The notes beneath the pieces were generated by a model. It was not told the origin of the DNA. It ran no database searches and worked only from the letters and a program-made list of their open reading frames with translations. Shown one piece after another: positions 11,707 to 24,800 of a DNA stretch of 64,000 bases. How positions within the stretch are numbered: the stretch's first letter is position 1; every line of letters begins with the position of its first letter. The translations under genes were made by a program, and so were the position numbers. This stretch comes from Clavulina sp. PMI_390 (taxonomy: Eukaryota > Basidiomycota > Agaricomycetes > Cantharellales > Hydnaceae): positions 236,366-300,365 of the forward strand of contig WIDE01000025.1 of assembly GCA_015039315.1 (NCBI GenBank). Reading direction: 5' to 3'.

Positions 11707-12587
11707 AGGTCAGAACGCCCTACACAGCTCGCGAGATGTGGCGAACGTTGCCAGTGACTTAGCTTGTGTTCAAATATGCAACGTGTACGTTTTGTGGGGA
11801 ACCAGGTGCTATATATCACATATGAATCTCACGTTGACGGTTGGGGAGCGGGTGGCTCTCAGTGGCGGGTTTGGACAACACGTGTTATTGTACCCTTGCT
11901 TGATCCAAGTGAGTATTTGCGCTTCAAGTGCGATAACATGGAACGTATATGTTAGAAGTCGCCCCGATCTTTCCTACTTGCCCAGTATAACAACAGCTTC
12001 AGGCCATATGAAGTAACCTCGAAGGATAGCATATTCTCTTCCAGATTCAACAATAGATGAGGGATAGGGAAGCCTAAGGTAATCGGGTATCTCATAAAGC
12101 GACTAACGCTTATCTAAATTATGGAGCCAGCTATCATCGGAAATTTCTTCGCGTATGTGGGCCAGCCTCGTACATCGAGCTGTATTGAACCCATTGGGTA
12201 CTCTAAACGCTACATTGGGGGGTTCACGAATGATCTTTAGCGGTCTCGTAGCGCGACTTTTACAGAAAGTTTGAGGCCACTAAGGAACCGGTAAGGGAGA
12301 TTTAAGAGGGTATTAAGAGGCCGTTTGGAGCTCCGGAGTTCCAACGTAATTTCTTTACAGACCTCTTGATCAAGGTTTTTTAAGCGGTCTCAAATGTACC
12401 ATTGGCAGTCTCGCAATACATCCCCTGAGAGGTAGATCGGGCTCAGATATCCCTGCTGCACTTACGGCTCTTGGCACAGGTATTCAGGGAGCATTCACGC
12501 AGATGAGACATACCTAGAGAACCATGTGAAATCTGCCCCGGCCGTTTTTGGTCAACTTCAGTAGACTCAGGCTTCCAATATTTGGTG
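11707..12587. other. Intergenic region up to the assembly gap
   Basis: Contains one open frame (11764-11955) with no recognisable family and otherwise nothing I can support. Confidence 0.45.
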
Positions 12588-12994
12588 NNNNNNNNNNNNN
12601 NNNNNNNNNNNNNNNNNNNNNNNNNNNNNNNNNNNNNNNNNNNNNNNNNNNNNNNNNNNNNNNNNNNNNNNNNNNNNNNNNNNNNNNNNNNNNNNNNNNN
12701 NNNNNNNNNNNNNNNNNNNNNNNNNNNNNNNNNNNNNNNNNNNNNNNNNNNNNNNNNNNNNNNNNNNNNNNNNNNNNNNNNNNNNNNNNNNNNNNNNNNN
12801 NNNNNNNNNNNNNNNNNNNNNNNNNNNNNNNNNNNNNNNNNNNNNNNNNNNNNNNNNNNNNNNNNNNNNNNNNNNNNNNNNNNNNNNNNNNNNNNNNNNN
12901 NNNNNNNNNNNNNNNNNNNNNNNNNNNNNNNNNNNNNNNNNNNNNNNNNNNNNNNNNNNNNNNNNNNNNNNNNNNNNNNNNNNNNNNNNNNNNN
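12588..12994. other. Assembly gap, 407 N
   Basis: A run of 407 unresolved bases. Open frames reported through it are artefacts. Its odd length suggests a size estimated from linking reads rather than a placeholder. Confidence 0.99.
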
Positions 12995-13466
12995 CGCAGA
13001 AAGTGACAGCGACGACCTGTCAAGTTGAGGTTTATTCAGAGCTGGACGCCCAAACCCTATATCAAGACCTGTAACTACGCTACATAACAGTGGAGCACTG
13101 TACAGGAATCTTCCATACAAAATATTCGGCGATCCTGCAAGGGAAGAAACGCTAGCATTTCCTGAGAAGAATGCTCACTGGGATCTTGGTTCGGCTGCAT
13201 TTCTTCCCCTGGCGCTGCGCCCTTGTCAATCCTGATAAGACGTTCTCTTGGCAATGGCGCACACGCAATTTGGATATCAATGCTATGTGCTACTCACCAG
13301 AAAATCTAGACCATCTCACATCTAATATATACTCCTGACGTCTCGCACGGTCTCTGCAATTTAATGGCTTCTCGTTTAAAAGTACAGCTTTGAGTCGTTC
13401 GTCTACTCTGCTCCATCTCAGTGTGGTATTCGCGCCCCCCCCTTGGAGAGCATAAATTGGCTTGTC

Positions 13467-14223
13467 ATGGTCTCGCTCACTCAGTTTGTTGTTTCGTCGG
13501 GAGCGCCTTTGAATACTATCGTCTCCCCGCAAAAAAGGAGTCTCCCAACCTACAAAATCGAGACTTTAGGGGCTCCTATGCGTGATGATGACATCTCCAA
13601 CACCTCCACTGCTGTCTTCCGAGACGACCACAAGGTGGCCCTGATAGAGTGGAAGAAGCTGGCTCAGACATCAATCACCATCAGCGAGGATACAGCAGGA
13701 GGAACAGCCGAGAGGAAAGGTTTGGTGGGGGATATTTTTGTACTTGCTGATTGGCCAAGCAAGTAAGTGTATAATCACTGCCGTTTGGTGCATCTGATGC
13801 ACACATGGCTATTTCACTTTTTTGAAGCTCTATAACTGTGCCAATGCCTACTGGCATGACCTGGAAATGGAAATACAAGAAGGGTAGTTCCAAAATTGCC
13901 TCACAGCTAGTGGTTCGTGTCCTCCTCCTCATCCCCTAAATTTGGTTTCATCAATTGGTACCGTTTACCAGCTGCTGGACACCAACAAACAAACCGCGGC
14001 ATCTTACCTGCTCACGGCGCCTGAAGAGAAGCATCCGTCAACCATTCTTGAGATTGAATCAACACTCACTCCTCCAACTCTTGACTATGTGGTGATAAGT
14101 TGGGTGATTATGACGCATCATATCGAGAATCAGCAGGCCGCGTCAAAGAGATATACATGGCGTTCAGGCATCCCTGCCGCATTTAATACTTTTATCATGG
14201 CGATTCATGGAGGGTACAGGTAG
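13467..14223 (+). CDS. DUF6593-like protein, subgroup i
   Basis: Paralogue of the gene at 10972. The ATG at 13467 (MVSLTQFVVSSG) aligns with the start of its sister; the longer frame from 13443 begins with TTG. Exon 1 encodes LPTYKIET, TAVFRDDHKVALIEWKK and DIFVLADWPSK. Middle exon (about 13827-13913): VPMPTGMTWKWKYKKG. Last exon (about 13972-14223): a leading LLDTNKQT strand, LEIESTLTPPTLDYVVISW and RSGIPAAFNTFIM. All three exons stay in phase after removing GTAAGT and GTTCGT introns, so it appears intact. Function unknown. Confidence 0.85.
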
Positions 14224-15291
14224 TTGCTGGGATGCTAAGATAGACTGTTGACGTTTTCTCGTACTGACAATAAACGTAGTCTTGGATTTGTATTTTGATA
14301 TTTTTGGCCTCACGAAGTTGCATGCTTGAGAGTTCTGATTCATCTGGGATGGACTTTCGCTTCCAAACAAAGGGCCTCGCATATGACACGTATCCACGCT
14401 ATGACACAATTCCAGTCGTGGTCATCACAACCACGCAAGCGACCATTTATAGGGGTTCGCCGCCATGTGCACGTAGCTTGGCTACTCCCATAAGCCAGGT
14501 CTCCAATATTCGATACCACTTGCCTGGCATCAAATCAGGTACAAACACAGCTTTGACAGCTGGCGCACAAATGCGAAGGTTGACGTCGTGATCAGAGTGC
14601 CCGAGCGTAATCACTGAGCTAATATCGTGAGATAGCCATATAGCCTGGAAAACTGTTGATACTCAATTATGATCCACCCCAACGCGCGCAGACAGTAGCA
14701 GGGGCAACCTGTCAAGTTGACGGCGAAGTCCGGAGATGCGGAGAATCAGCAAACGCGGGAAACTGCGGCTTGCTAGAGAAACATGACGTCAAACATGTCT
14801 CACTTTATTGATCTCGAACACTACAGCTGGCACTAATATTCATAGGTTCCTGATCGCTAAGTTCCACCTCTGCAACTGGCTAGTTGGAGCATGTGGGCTT
14901 ACTGAATCGTCATATCCGCCTCGCCTACAGGCTGATTTGCCAACCGTGAGCCTGCACGGTTGAAATTCCACACCCAAAGCTTCGGACGCTCCAACGATTT
15001 GCACCATCTAGGCCTCGTGAAATGCACCGCAATTAAGAAATAAACGTGTCCCGAACCTCACCATCTGGCTGGCCAGCAGTACCAGGTCATCATTCCAGTG
15101 CAATCATTTCGAAAGCGGCTTCCGTTTACAGGGCTGTCGACTTGCGCGAGTGGCACGGTATGCCTCGGTGGAGGCTGGGAATGCCCGTTGAGAAGGACAC
15201 GTGGCGGGATCACTTGGCCGAAGCCGTACACATTTATTAGATCACACAACACTGAGGTAAGTACAAGTACAGGGTACAAGAGGGCAAGTAG
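14224..15291. other. Intergenic region
   Basis: No supported gene. The stretch AACCTGTCAAGTTGACGG at about 14707 nearly repeats sequence at about 13013-13030 beside the gap, hinting at small duplicated segments. Confidence 0.4.
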
Positions 15292-16155
15292 TCATAGCTT
15301 AGACGCAGTCAGTTCGTCTTGAAGAGAGTGAGGTGGAGCTGCAGACGACAATATATAGCTCGTCGATCGCGATCGTCGGTGTCTGGCGTGCCGAGCTGCC
15401 CGTCTCCGTTTCTCCTCCACAAAGAAAGAGCTAGTGTACCCGGTGTCCATAAATTCTACGACCTTGTACACCTTGTATACGGGCCTTGATGCAGGTGGAG
15501 CGTGATTAAAGCCTCGAGCTGTGGGATGTGGTGATATGTCTTCTTGTCGGACATGGACCGTCAACATGCATTCATGGTGGAAATCTCCCCCGGTGACAGA
15601 AGTGGCGTGTCCTATGATCTAGAGAGAAGCCGATCGAGTCAGCCGATCGTCGAGTCGACCTAAAGTAGAATACATAGGCTCACATGTGCGACGATAGCGT
15701 CTGAGCCTGGCGAGGGCTCGTGTAGATCGAGCACTTCAACCTAATATTCGAAAGTCGAGACAAAAATAAAGAACAGTCTTTAATCCTCCGAGAAGGTATC
15801 ACCTGATAGTCTGAATACACGAATAACTTACCCAAAGGTCTGGGATAACGGCTTTCATTTGTGTATTGTAGAGATGCCACGCTTCCCAGTCCTTTGTGCC
15901 TAGTCCACCACTTGTAGGGAGGAACTCGTATCGGAAGTCACTCGCCGTTGAAGTGAGTGAACACATATCCGATAGGTTCCAGCACGTGTAGGCTGCGATC
16001 CAGTCCAGTGCATGCTGAACTAGCGGGGACGAGCTAGTGGGATGGACGTATTGAGAATAAAGCGCAAACGTTGGGGACTATACAAGCATGGTGCGTGCGA
16101 GATTTTAGTTTGCTAAGAGATTGAGCCAGGAGAGAGGACGGCATACCATCGCCAT
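15292..16155 (-). CDS. Small NTF2/SnoaL-like protein (tentative fold)
   Basis: A five-exon gene reconstructed from splice sites. A 9-nt first exon (ATGGCGATG, 16155-16147) is followed by exons encoding SPTFALYSQYVHP, LDWIAAYTCWNLSDMCSLT, DFRYEFLPTSGG and DWEAWHLYNTQMKAVIPD, then VEVLDLHEPSPGSDAIVAHV, then GHATSVTGGDFHHECMLTVH. It ends with a region encoding VYKVVEFMDTGYTSSFF and an Arg-rich tail. About 213 residues. The order (N-terminal helices with a bulky-aromatic segment, then long strands ending in KVVEFMDTGY) is typical of SnoaL/NTF2-like proteins, which may be enzymes or binding proteins; the assignment is inference. A TATATAAG box at about 16242-16249 sits 90 bp upstream of the ATG and supports the start. 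Confidence 0.7.
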
Positions 16156-16240
16156 TTGTTGCAAATATACGAGCGGGGGGAGGAGAGAGAAGGAGAAGGA
16201 TCGAGTTCAAGGCACTTCTATGAAGCTTAAAGAATGAGAG

Positions 16241-16250
16241 ACTTATATAC
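16241..16250 (-). promoter_or_regulatory. TATA box of the NTF2-like gene
   Basis: Minus-strand GTATATAAGT about 90 bp before the ATG at 16155. Confidence 0.6.
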
Positions 16251-18634
16251 ATCTACCACGTTGTCGGCGGAGCGCGGAGAGACTTATGCCGAGGTGAGGT
16301 GAGATGCGACACTAATGCATCTTTCGCGTTGCATAGTACAAGGTAGGCATGTATTTGGGCCACCGTTTAAGAGAATGGCCTTTTTTCGTCCTTTTTCGGA
16401 TCGGTTCTAGCTAGGCGAAAGACAATCTGTGGGAAAGGGCCTAGTAGAGAAGGGAACTGCTTCTACGTCGCTTGCGCTACCCACGAAACGGCCCTTCGAA
16501 ATCATGACAACCCCAGGCAACGTGGGTTTATTTATTAATTAAATCTGAGATATGGACCGATCTTATCCGAAGGAGTGTTAAGACCAGCTTCAAGAAACGC
16601 AGTCTGCGAGTTACACCTGGCCAGAGCTGTTCGGAGTATTCTGGCAGGGCCGTTGTCGGGTTAATGCGCGGGCACGGAGCGTCCCATTATGCTAACATGA
16701 TTTGCGTCCGGTCAGACAATCGTGCAGATCTCCATGAGTCCGGAAGCCGCAACTGTTAGGGCTGATCGATAATGCATGATCGTTATGATGGCTCTGTGAC
16801 TGGCCCGCGCAATGGTAATCATTCTTCATGTAATGCTTCCAACATAGCCGGTGATATTGTGCCATAACACCGGCGGTGAGTTGAGGCGGTGTCAATAGCG
16901 ACCTGGACCACAATCCTGAGATGGTGCGAGAAAGAATGTCAAAATATCTGACATAACAGCGCCAATAAATGCATGAGCCTATCCTTTCGCCGGGGAGATT
17001 CGAAGATCGGCGGGGATTAGTTATTGCCAAAGTGGCTGGCTATGGGAACACGATGAGTCATGGATATCATCCCAAAAACCAAATTCAGTAGCAATCTCCC
17101 ATCGTCAAAGCCACTGACACTCTCGAGGGTCCCACGTGTTGAGATTAGCGAGTATGGCAAAATACTATTTGAATAGGAGCGTGTCGCCTTCAGAGCTGCT
17201 CCAACGATAAGGATTCTTGTGGAGATGTCAATTGAGATAATCTTTTAGCCTACTGAAAGGGTCTTTATGCTGATATCGCTGGTGTGGCACTAATACAAAG
17301 GACGCTGGGGGCATTTGACCGCGTGGCGGTCCGTAGCAAATGTGTTGAGGACATCTCAAGCGGTGGCCTTACTTTATCTCAATGGTGCTACGGAGCCAGT
17401 AAGTTCTAGCTCAACGGGGAGATCTGGGGACGGGCCGGCTTCAGGTTTGTGGGGGAGACGACAGAATTATAACAAGCGTGAGACCGTCATCCAGCAGGCG
17501 TAAAACGCGCTCAAAATGCAGAAAAACGAAGGAAAAGAAGAGCAACGGGGCGGAAGGAACTGACGCCGAGTTGTGCAGGGGTAACAAGGGGTAATAAGGG
17601 ACAGCTGAGGGTATCAAGGGGAAACAACAACTCGGCATCACCTCCCTAGTTGTGTGCGCAAGAGAAGCTACCTGAGCGGACGTGAAAAAGAAGGAATAGA
17701 CGACGCCTCGCTGGAGAAGCTGAGGCGCATCAAGCACCGGGGATGGTGATTGGCTCCATCTTAATTGGGTGACGACGGCCCACGCTGTGTCAACCCCAGA
17801 CGTAGAGACAGCCTTCTCTTGCCTGGCGATGACACTCCCGGGCAAGTGAATTTACGGCGGCGTCAGGTCGAGTTGCCAGAATATTGAGGCGTTGGTGACG
17901 GAAATTTCCATGTATAAAGCGATCTATATTGTTTTGACCGTCTTGTGGCGACCACCACGAGGTCGTAACGACTTGCAGGTTTCATATAGAGGAGGAGACC
18001 CGGCAGTCCCCCGCCGAGACGAAGACTCTGGCCACCTCGGCCAAAAGCACCCAACGATCACGCGTTTGCTGAAAGCTGAGCTGTGCTAGAGAAGCAGGAT
18101 CGTCGTCTGGTCCGTATTCTGGCTATGCTGCATATCTCCAATATATTACTGTCCAGTCTGCGCCAGTCCATCACGAACTGCTTCAAAAAGCGTTGGCCAC
18201 AGTTCGAACATGTTGGTGACTCTGATGGCCCTGAGACATCAAGAAGTGATCGGACAGGTATGTTTTCCAGCCAACAAACGAAAAAGGTTCCAGTTGGGGG
18301 GCAATTTGGCGCCCCAATCAGGACTGAGGGGTGACCCAACCCGGCCAAAGAACCCCCAAAAACCACACAAAAGGGACAAATTGGAAAAATGAATGAATGA
18401 AAACAAAAAAAAGCAAAAAAGCCTCCCCAACCTCCGGAACGCCTGGGCCGGGGGGTCCGCCGCCGCCGACCTGTGACCTCCCCGGCGTCGGCGCACGTAC
18501 TGCGACCCCTACCAGAAACACTGCTGATATCTCTAAGCCTCGCCCTCCAGTTTTGTTCCCGGGGCCCACTCCGACTGAGACGTAATAACTCACTGGGTGA
18601 CTAGTCACGATTGAGAAGGCGCTCTCTGCGTTGT
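16251..18634. other. Gene-poor 2.4 kb region
   Basis: No open frame with family resemblance and no coherent exon chain on either strand. It holds a short perfect-looking hairpin at about 18293-18316 (TTGGGGGGC paired with GCGCCCCAA) and an A-rich low-complexity patch at 18355-18420. It may be old transposon debris, but I cannot name one. Confidence 0.45.
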
Positions 18635-21349
18635 ATGCCATACCTTGGCATCGCCAGAACCAAACTTACTCTCTTGGGCTTTGCTATATACCTCTTCTAT
18701 GAATGGTTCGTCTCATCGCTACTTGTCCTGGTCCACCTTGAATTGATGCTCACCGCTGCTGATGGTCACAGACTTCTTTACCAGTTTCTCAACATACCCC
18801 TAGGAAAGACCACGAATTTGACGATGAAGCCCCTGCGGGCCTTGGAGATGGTGTTCTTTTGAACTTGACACTCGTTGGTCAGTCAACTTCTGCGCCGCAA
18901 AACAAGGATCCAATGCTAACATATAAATCAACAGGCGATGGTATCATCAGCTCGGTGTACACCTATAGTCTCCAAGTGGGGTCTTCAACGACGACGTATC
19001 CTGTCCAGGTTGATACTGGCTCGTCTGACAGCGTGAGCCAACATGCCGTTCAGCTCAATACCACTAATACCTAAAACTTCTAAATTCTAGTGGATCATCT
19101 CTCCATCCTGTTCTACCGACCCCTGTGCCTCTTATTCTGGCTCCCGCTTCGACCCTTCTCAAAATTCAGATGTAGTCGACACAAACAAAAGCTTCAGCAT
19201 TCAATACCTACAAGGCTCTGTTTCTGGTGAAATTCTATGGGACACCTTTACGATAGGTCCATATGCATTGTCGTGGCAGGCCTTTGGTACGATGGTTTAT
19301 TCGCACTCACACTCCAGACATCTCTAATCGATATCCAGGTTCTGCGTCTACCATCGACAACGAGGACCTTTCACTCGGATTTTCGGGGCTACTCGCTCTC
19401 GCGTTCCCTCTCAACTCCCAGATATCTCAGGTTATACCTCCCGAAGATGGAAACATTCCAGATGGGGCACCTGTATCCTCTAACTTATTTGGCTTGGGAG
19501 CCTACGGCCCTCGCGAACATTTCTATTCCATCCTGCTCGAGCGTCCAGGAGTGACCCGAATACCATCCATGCTTGGGATCGGGAAACAGCCAGTCGATCT
19601 ACTCCCATCTATCACCGGCCTTCCTAACAATTCATGGACCGAAGTACTCGAATTCAATAGAGTAGTCGACTATTCTGCAGGATCACTGTTTTGGACTAGT
19701 GCAGTGACAGGAATCACAGCGTATATCAACGGAACCTCAATCCCCATCCCTGTTGGCAATTCGGTTGCTGACCCAAACGCCATCATGCCCGTTGCCATCC
19801 TTGATACTGGAAGTCCGTTTATCTTTGCATCGAGTGCCATCGTGGACGCCTTCTATGGAGCGTATGGTATTGGACCTGGCTCCGATGGATCATGTGAGAG
19901 AAATTGACTCTTTCACTTGGTTCCAATAGCTCACTCGTAAATGTTCACAGATTATGTGCCATGTACGACACCAGTCAACATGAGTATCACCTTATATGAT
20001 CAAACTTTCCCCATCCACCCCCTTGATGTGACGTACGTTTCGTCTGACGTACAAGACTCAAAATATTGTATCAGTGCCTTCCAAGCTAGTGCTAATTTGA
20101 CTACTGCCGATTTGTACGTTTCCTCTTATGATTCATCTCGCGCTTTCATCTGATTTGCCTTCCTCCCTATAGCGTCCTCGGTGCAGCATTCTTACGGAAT
20201 GTCTATACCGTTCTTTCTTACGACCGCTATGATTCACAGCTGTGGCCCAACTTAACGCTTCCTGACAACGAGCCAGCCATTGCTCTCCTGTCCGTGACTA
20301 ACATCACAGAAGCTTTAAACGAGTTTACCACCGTTCGCATCAACCATCAACCTCTCCCATCCTCCTCCGCTACCCCTACCCCTGGAACTAGTAGCGAGCA
20401 CCACAATAAGTCGGGCGGTTTAGGGAAGCTTTGGATCCTTGTCGGCGTCGTGATTGCCCTTGGGTTGATTATTGGCGCTCTCCTTACCCGCTGGTTGGTG
20501 CGCAGGCGACAGCGCGTAAAGAGCGCCAACAGGACCTCACTTAGTCTGGACCGTTCCACTAGCGGAGACGCTGCTATTGCGCTCTCTAGTCTTGCCAGTG
20601 TGGATACCGGGGTGCAGCGTCGAAAAGCGCATACTGTTGGTGATGCAGATGATCTCAATAGCTCAACAAACTCGCGAAGCTGGGCTGGCTCGTGGGCGCT
20701 TGCGAAGCATCAGTCCAATGCGAGCTTCCTATCAAGCAATGCGAGCACGGGCCCAACGGCGGTAGGAACAGGGGATGGTGCTGGTACCACACAGTCGGTA
20801 AATGAGTATGGCGAGCTTATTGCTGCTGCAGGGCTTGATGATATGGAACGTGGACCGCAGGAGCTCTCTGTAAGAGCTTCGCGCGCATCGCGATCGAGGT
20901 CAAGAGGGCCAGGGGCTACCTCGGTATCATCGCCGTTGCTCGAATCGTACTCGAGTAATGAGCTCAACCGTCCAGTCCCTCTCGTCACTGATGTCTCTCT
21001 TCTCACGAACATCCCTACTCTGGAAGAAATGACACCAGAGACCCTCTCGTCTAGCCGCTATCCCACGTTTGCCCGTCACTCCCTTCCCCAACCCCCATCT
21101 CCGATTGCAGTTTCTTCGTTGGGCCATCGGAGACCCCACCCGAATCCCCGCACCCCCTCGGCCGATGCCACTACTTTCGCAGTAGATCTTGGATATTACC
21201 CACCAGGCCACCCTGGGCCAACTGAAGATGATACACCTCCGAGCGACTCGTACCATCGCCCACGATCGCAGCGAAATAACAGCGCTGGTGGGTCGTCTTC
21301 ACCAACTACACCACGATTACCCCTTTTGCGAGGGTCTACCGCCATGTAG
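18635..21349 (+). CDS. Membrane-anchored pepsin-like aspartic protease (family A1)
   Basis: Extracellular or vacuolar endopeptidase with a transmembrane anchor. Exons: 18635-18705, 18804-18877, 18935-19032, 19091-19286, 19339-19893, 19951-20113 and 20173-21349. The first exon encodes a hydrophobic leader (LTLLGFAIYLFYEW), joined in phase to KDHEFDDEAP and then LNLTLVGDGIISSVYT. The two catalytic aspartates lie in VQVDTGSSD and AILDTGSPF, at the expected distance. Several N-glycosylation sequons follow. A single membrane segment (LWILVGVVIALGLIIGALLT, about 20432-20490) is followed by RRRQR and about 280 residues of Ser/Pro-rich, probably cytoplasmic, tail. The start is chosen because the upstream frame begins with TTG; exon 1 is the least certain part. 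Confidence 0.85.
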
Positions 21350-21891
21350 CCCTCGGCTGCTCTGCATTAATATTTGGTGTCCCTTTCTTGGGTATCGTGC
21401 TATTCCGTTCAGTGTTCGTGTTTGCTCTGCCTTCCATGACAATCATATCTACCCACTACATCCACAACTACCACTTCGCTGGTTTACCTGCATTATGAGT
21501 CCCACTCACTACGGACCTCCATTCATTCACTTGCTGTCGTTACTTTCCGCTGTGCTACTCACGTTTTACGCCCTGGCTTTTGTTGCTCTTTTTTGCTTAG
21601 TTAACGTTCAGCCGTCCTTGTATCCTATGTGTATCATATGTTGATTGCTATCATAAACTCTGGCTTTGCTTCATCTACACAATTTCCGGCCGAAGAAGAA
21701 ACAAGCGAAGCACTATTTCAAGTATGCATCGACTGGTATACGCCAGGGATGAGGTAGGGGCGGATGTGGCGTTCAATCGCGGCAAGTCCAATTCAGTTCT
21801 TCAGCAAACCCCAATATATGAGTCAGCATAACACCCAGGCCGTGACAACGTTTGCCTCTACTGTTGCTTGTCCTCTAACATTCCTTGCGCA
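21350..21891. other. Intergenic region
   Basis: Protease 3' flank and promoter of the first transcription factor. No gene seen. Confidence 0.55.
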
Positions 21892-24800
21892 TGTCGAACA
21901 CTAGTGGGGAGGATGCTAGTCTAGCCCTTCCCTGGGCATCATCTCCAGGCGACGTTCAAACTCTGGCTCCTAATAGAGCGATCGATACGAAGAGGAGCAA
22001 GAAGAGACGAGTTCAGCGGGCCTGCGATAGCTGCCGACGCAAAAAGGTGATCTTTGAGGAGTGAATCAATAGATAGCTCGGCCCTTATGCTTGCTATCAG
22101 ATAAAGTGTGATGCTGCGCAGGCTCTGTCTCCTGGGGAGATGTGTCGCAACTGTGTTGCTTCTGGGGCCAAGTGCACTTTCTTCAACGAATCTACCACTC
22201 ATGGTCAATCAAAAGCGTATGTCAGTGCATTGGAGCAGAAGCTGGAAAGCATGGAAGAGCTGTTACGGAAGGTGTGTCTCGAGTCTTGTTCGTCGATTGC
22301 TTTGTATTGACGGGCCATTGTATAGCTCTCCCTTCGCGTGGATATTGAGGCCGAGCTAGCTCAGCACATGTCTGATTCTCCTCCCGAACGACCAATTATG
22401 GCCACCGTTCTTCGATCGGCAGGCACTATCGACCTCGGTCCTCTCAAGACACGTGGCCGTGAGGATCTCTCCTCATGCTTTGGCCGAGACTATGAGGTTG
22501 AGTTCGAGAGCAGTGGCAGTGACGACGACGACGGATTGCCCGAGAGAATAACTAAGACGCTTCAAGAGTTCAATATGACCGAGAGCCCAACGCTGTTCCA
22601 TGGCAAATCGAGTGGTGTGTAATGAATCTCAGCTCGTGGATTGAAATATCGCTTACTAGATAGGCCAGGTTTTAGGTTACTAAGGGCAGCGACGCTCCTG
22701 AAAAAGGAACAAGGCATCCAACCTTCACCTAATCCAACCCCACAGCCCCAAATGTCCTCTGAGGTATGGCCATGATGAGTCTCAGCCCGTTCATTCTGCC
22801 CATATTGATCCTGGCCCTAGTGGGAGCGAAGACTCATGGAGGCTCCTCCACCGAGCGAATTCACTTTCCCCCCTGACGACCTCATCCGTGTGCTCTTCGA
22901 TCTATTCTTCCTCCACTTCACGCCATTTCTTCCTGTGCTCCATCAACCCACATTTGAAGCTCAGTACCGATCCGGCCTGCATCTCAAAAACACATCATTC
23001 GCCAAATCCGTTCTATTAGTATGTGCGATCGCATCGCGATATTGCGAGGATCCTCGTGTATGCTTTGAAGAGATTGGACGACAGAGTGCTGGCTGGCGTT
23101 ACTTCATTCAAGTCGGGGACCTGAAACGACCAGCATATGTCTCAGCAACGCTGAATGATATACAATGTTATGTGGTATGTTTGAATCCTTATCCTGCACT
23201 ATGATGGCCTTTGTTACCATCTCATAGTTGTCCCACTCGTAGATGTTAGCGTATTTCCTCCAGACGACTTGTGCCCACAATGCCGCTTGGACGGTTGTCG
23301 GGAATGGTATCCGCGCCGCTCAAGACATTGGGATGCATCGGAGAAGAGCCGGTAAGGGACCGATTTCACTGTATGATGAGCAGCAGAAGCGGGCATTCTG
23401 GTCAGTTGTATAACTCGGGGGAGCTGTTCGCGAGCCGATTACTAAATGATGCTATAGGTGTCTTGTCACTATTGATGCATATATGAGTGCAATACTTGGT
23501 CGACCGATGGCTTATCATGATGAAGAGTGGGTGATCCTTCTCTATACATCTTCACGTTATTGACCACATCGTATAGTTTCGACCTTGATCTCCCAGGTGT
23601 GCCGTGTTGTTTGCGACTTGCTAGATGCCTCTGACATCTCGTCCTCAGTGGAAGTGGATGATGAATACTGGCCTTTGCCAAACCAAGACGGATCGATCGC
23701 CACCCCGACTCAACCCGACGGCTTACCTTCTAAGATTTCGTTCTTCGTCACCTATGTTAAGCTTAATCAGATCATAGGATTCATGTTGAGGACGATTTAC
23801 TCATTCAACAAAAACAAGGCACTTCTTGGATTCGGTGGAGAAAAATGGGATCAGCTCGTTGTCTCAGAGCTCGGTTAGTCGTGCATTTGTCGCTGAAGGA
23901 TGGTTCTCATAACCTCATTCTGTAGATTCTAGGATGAACAAGCTGCTTGATTCCGTTCCTGAACATCGTAAGTCTTCTTGCTACTTCCCAAATGGCAAAA
24001 TTTCCGAAAAAAAATCAACTGAACATCACCGAAACAGTAAAGTGGGATGCGAATCGGCAAAATGACGTCCACTTTATGCAATCGTCGATGCTCTACGCAT
24101 CCTGCTACATGTGGCAAATTTTCATCCACCGTCCCTTCATTCATTCAATAAAGGGACCAAGCACCCTTTCCTTCCCATCCATGTCCATTTGCACCAACGC
24201 GGCTCGGTCATGCAGCCACGTCCTGGAAGCCGTCCAAAACCGGAAAATGCGTACCCCTGCGCCACTCCTTGGCGCTGCGATCAATAGTGGGATTGTTCTG
24301 CTCATGGCACTTTGGAGCGCCAGTAAAACGGGGGTATCCATAGATTGCCAGGCGACCATGAGAGATGTGAATCAGTGTATATCCTTCTTAAAGGCATGCA
24401 ACGAAGAGTGAGTAACCATTTGCTCGCCTAATCTTTGAGGCTTAACCTATGGTGTATTTCCAGCTGGCAGACGGCAAGGCTCTTGGTTGAGATCCTAGAG
24501 GACCTTGCTACTTGCGAAGTTGATGGTGACCACTCGCATGCTCTCATCCCTCCTTCATTGAAGCGAAATCATTCGCAATTCCAGGAGGAGTCTCTTACAG
24601 TCTCCAGTTCGGGACTTCACTCTACGAGGGGAGATGACTCGAGCTTCCAGGATGTCGGCTCAAATAACCAGCCAACACGAGCTCCCGATTCGCTTCTAAG
24701 GCTTCCTAACACTCCCCTACATCATTCATCCAATACCAATGGGCCAATCTCCTTCACTCAACCCACCCCCTCTGGTCCGACAGCGTACCCCCCTATGTCG

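Noticed and set aside
12443..13120. Long open frames across the N run
   Set aside because: They exist only because unresolved bases do not translate to stops.
17441..17845. 134-codon minus-strand frame in the gene-poor region
   Set aside because: Low-complexity Ser/Phe/Leu mix with no conserved motif; no matching neighbouring exons.
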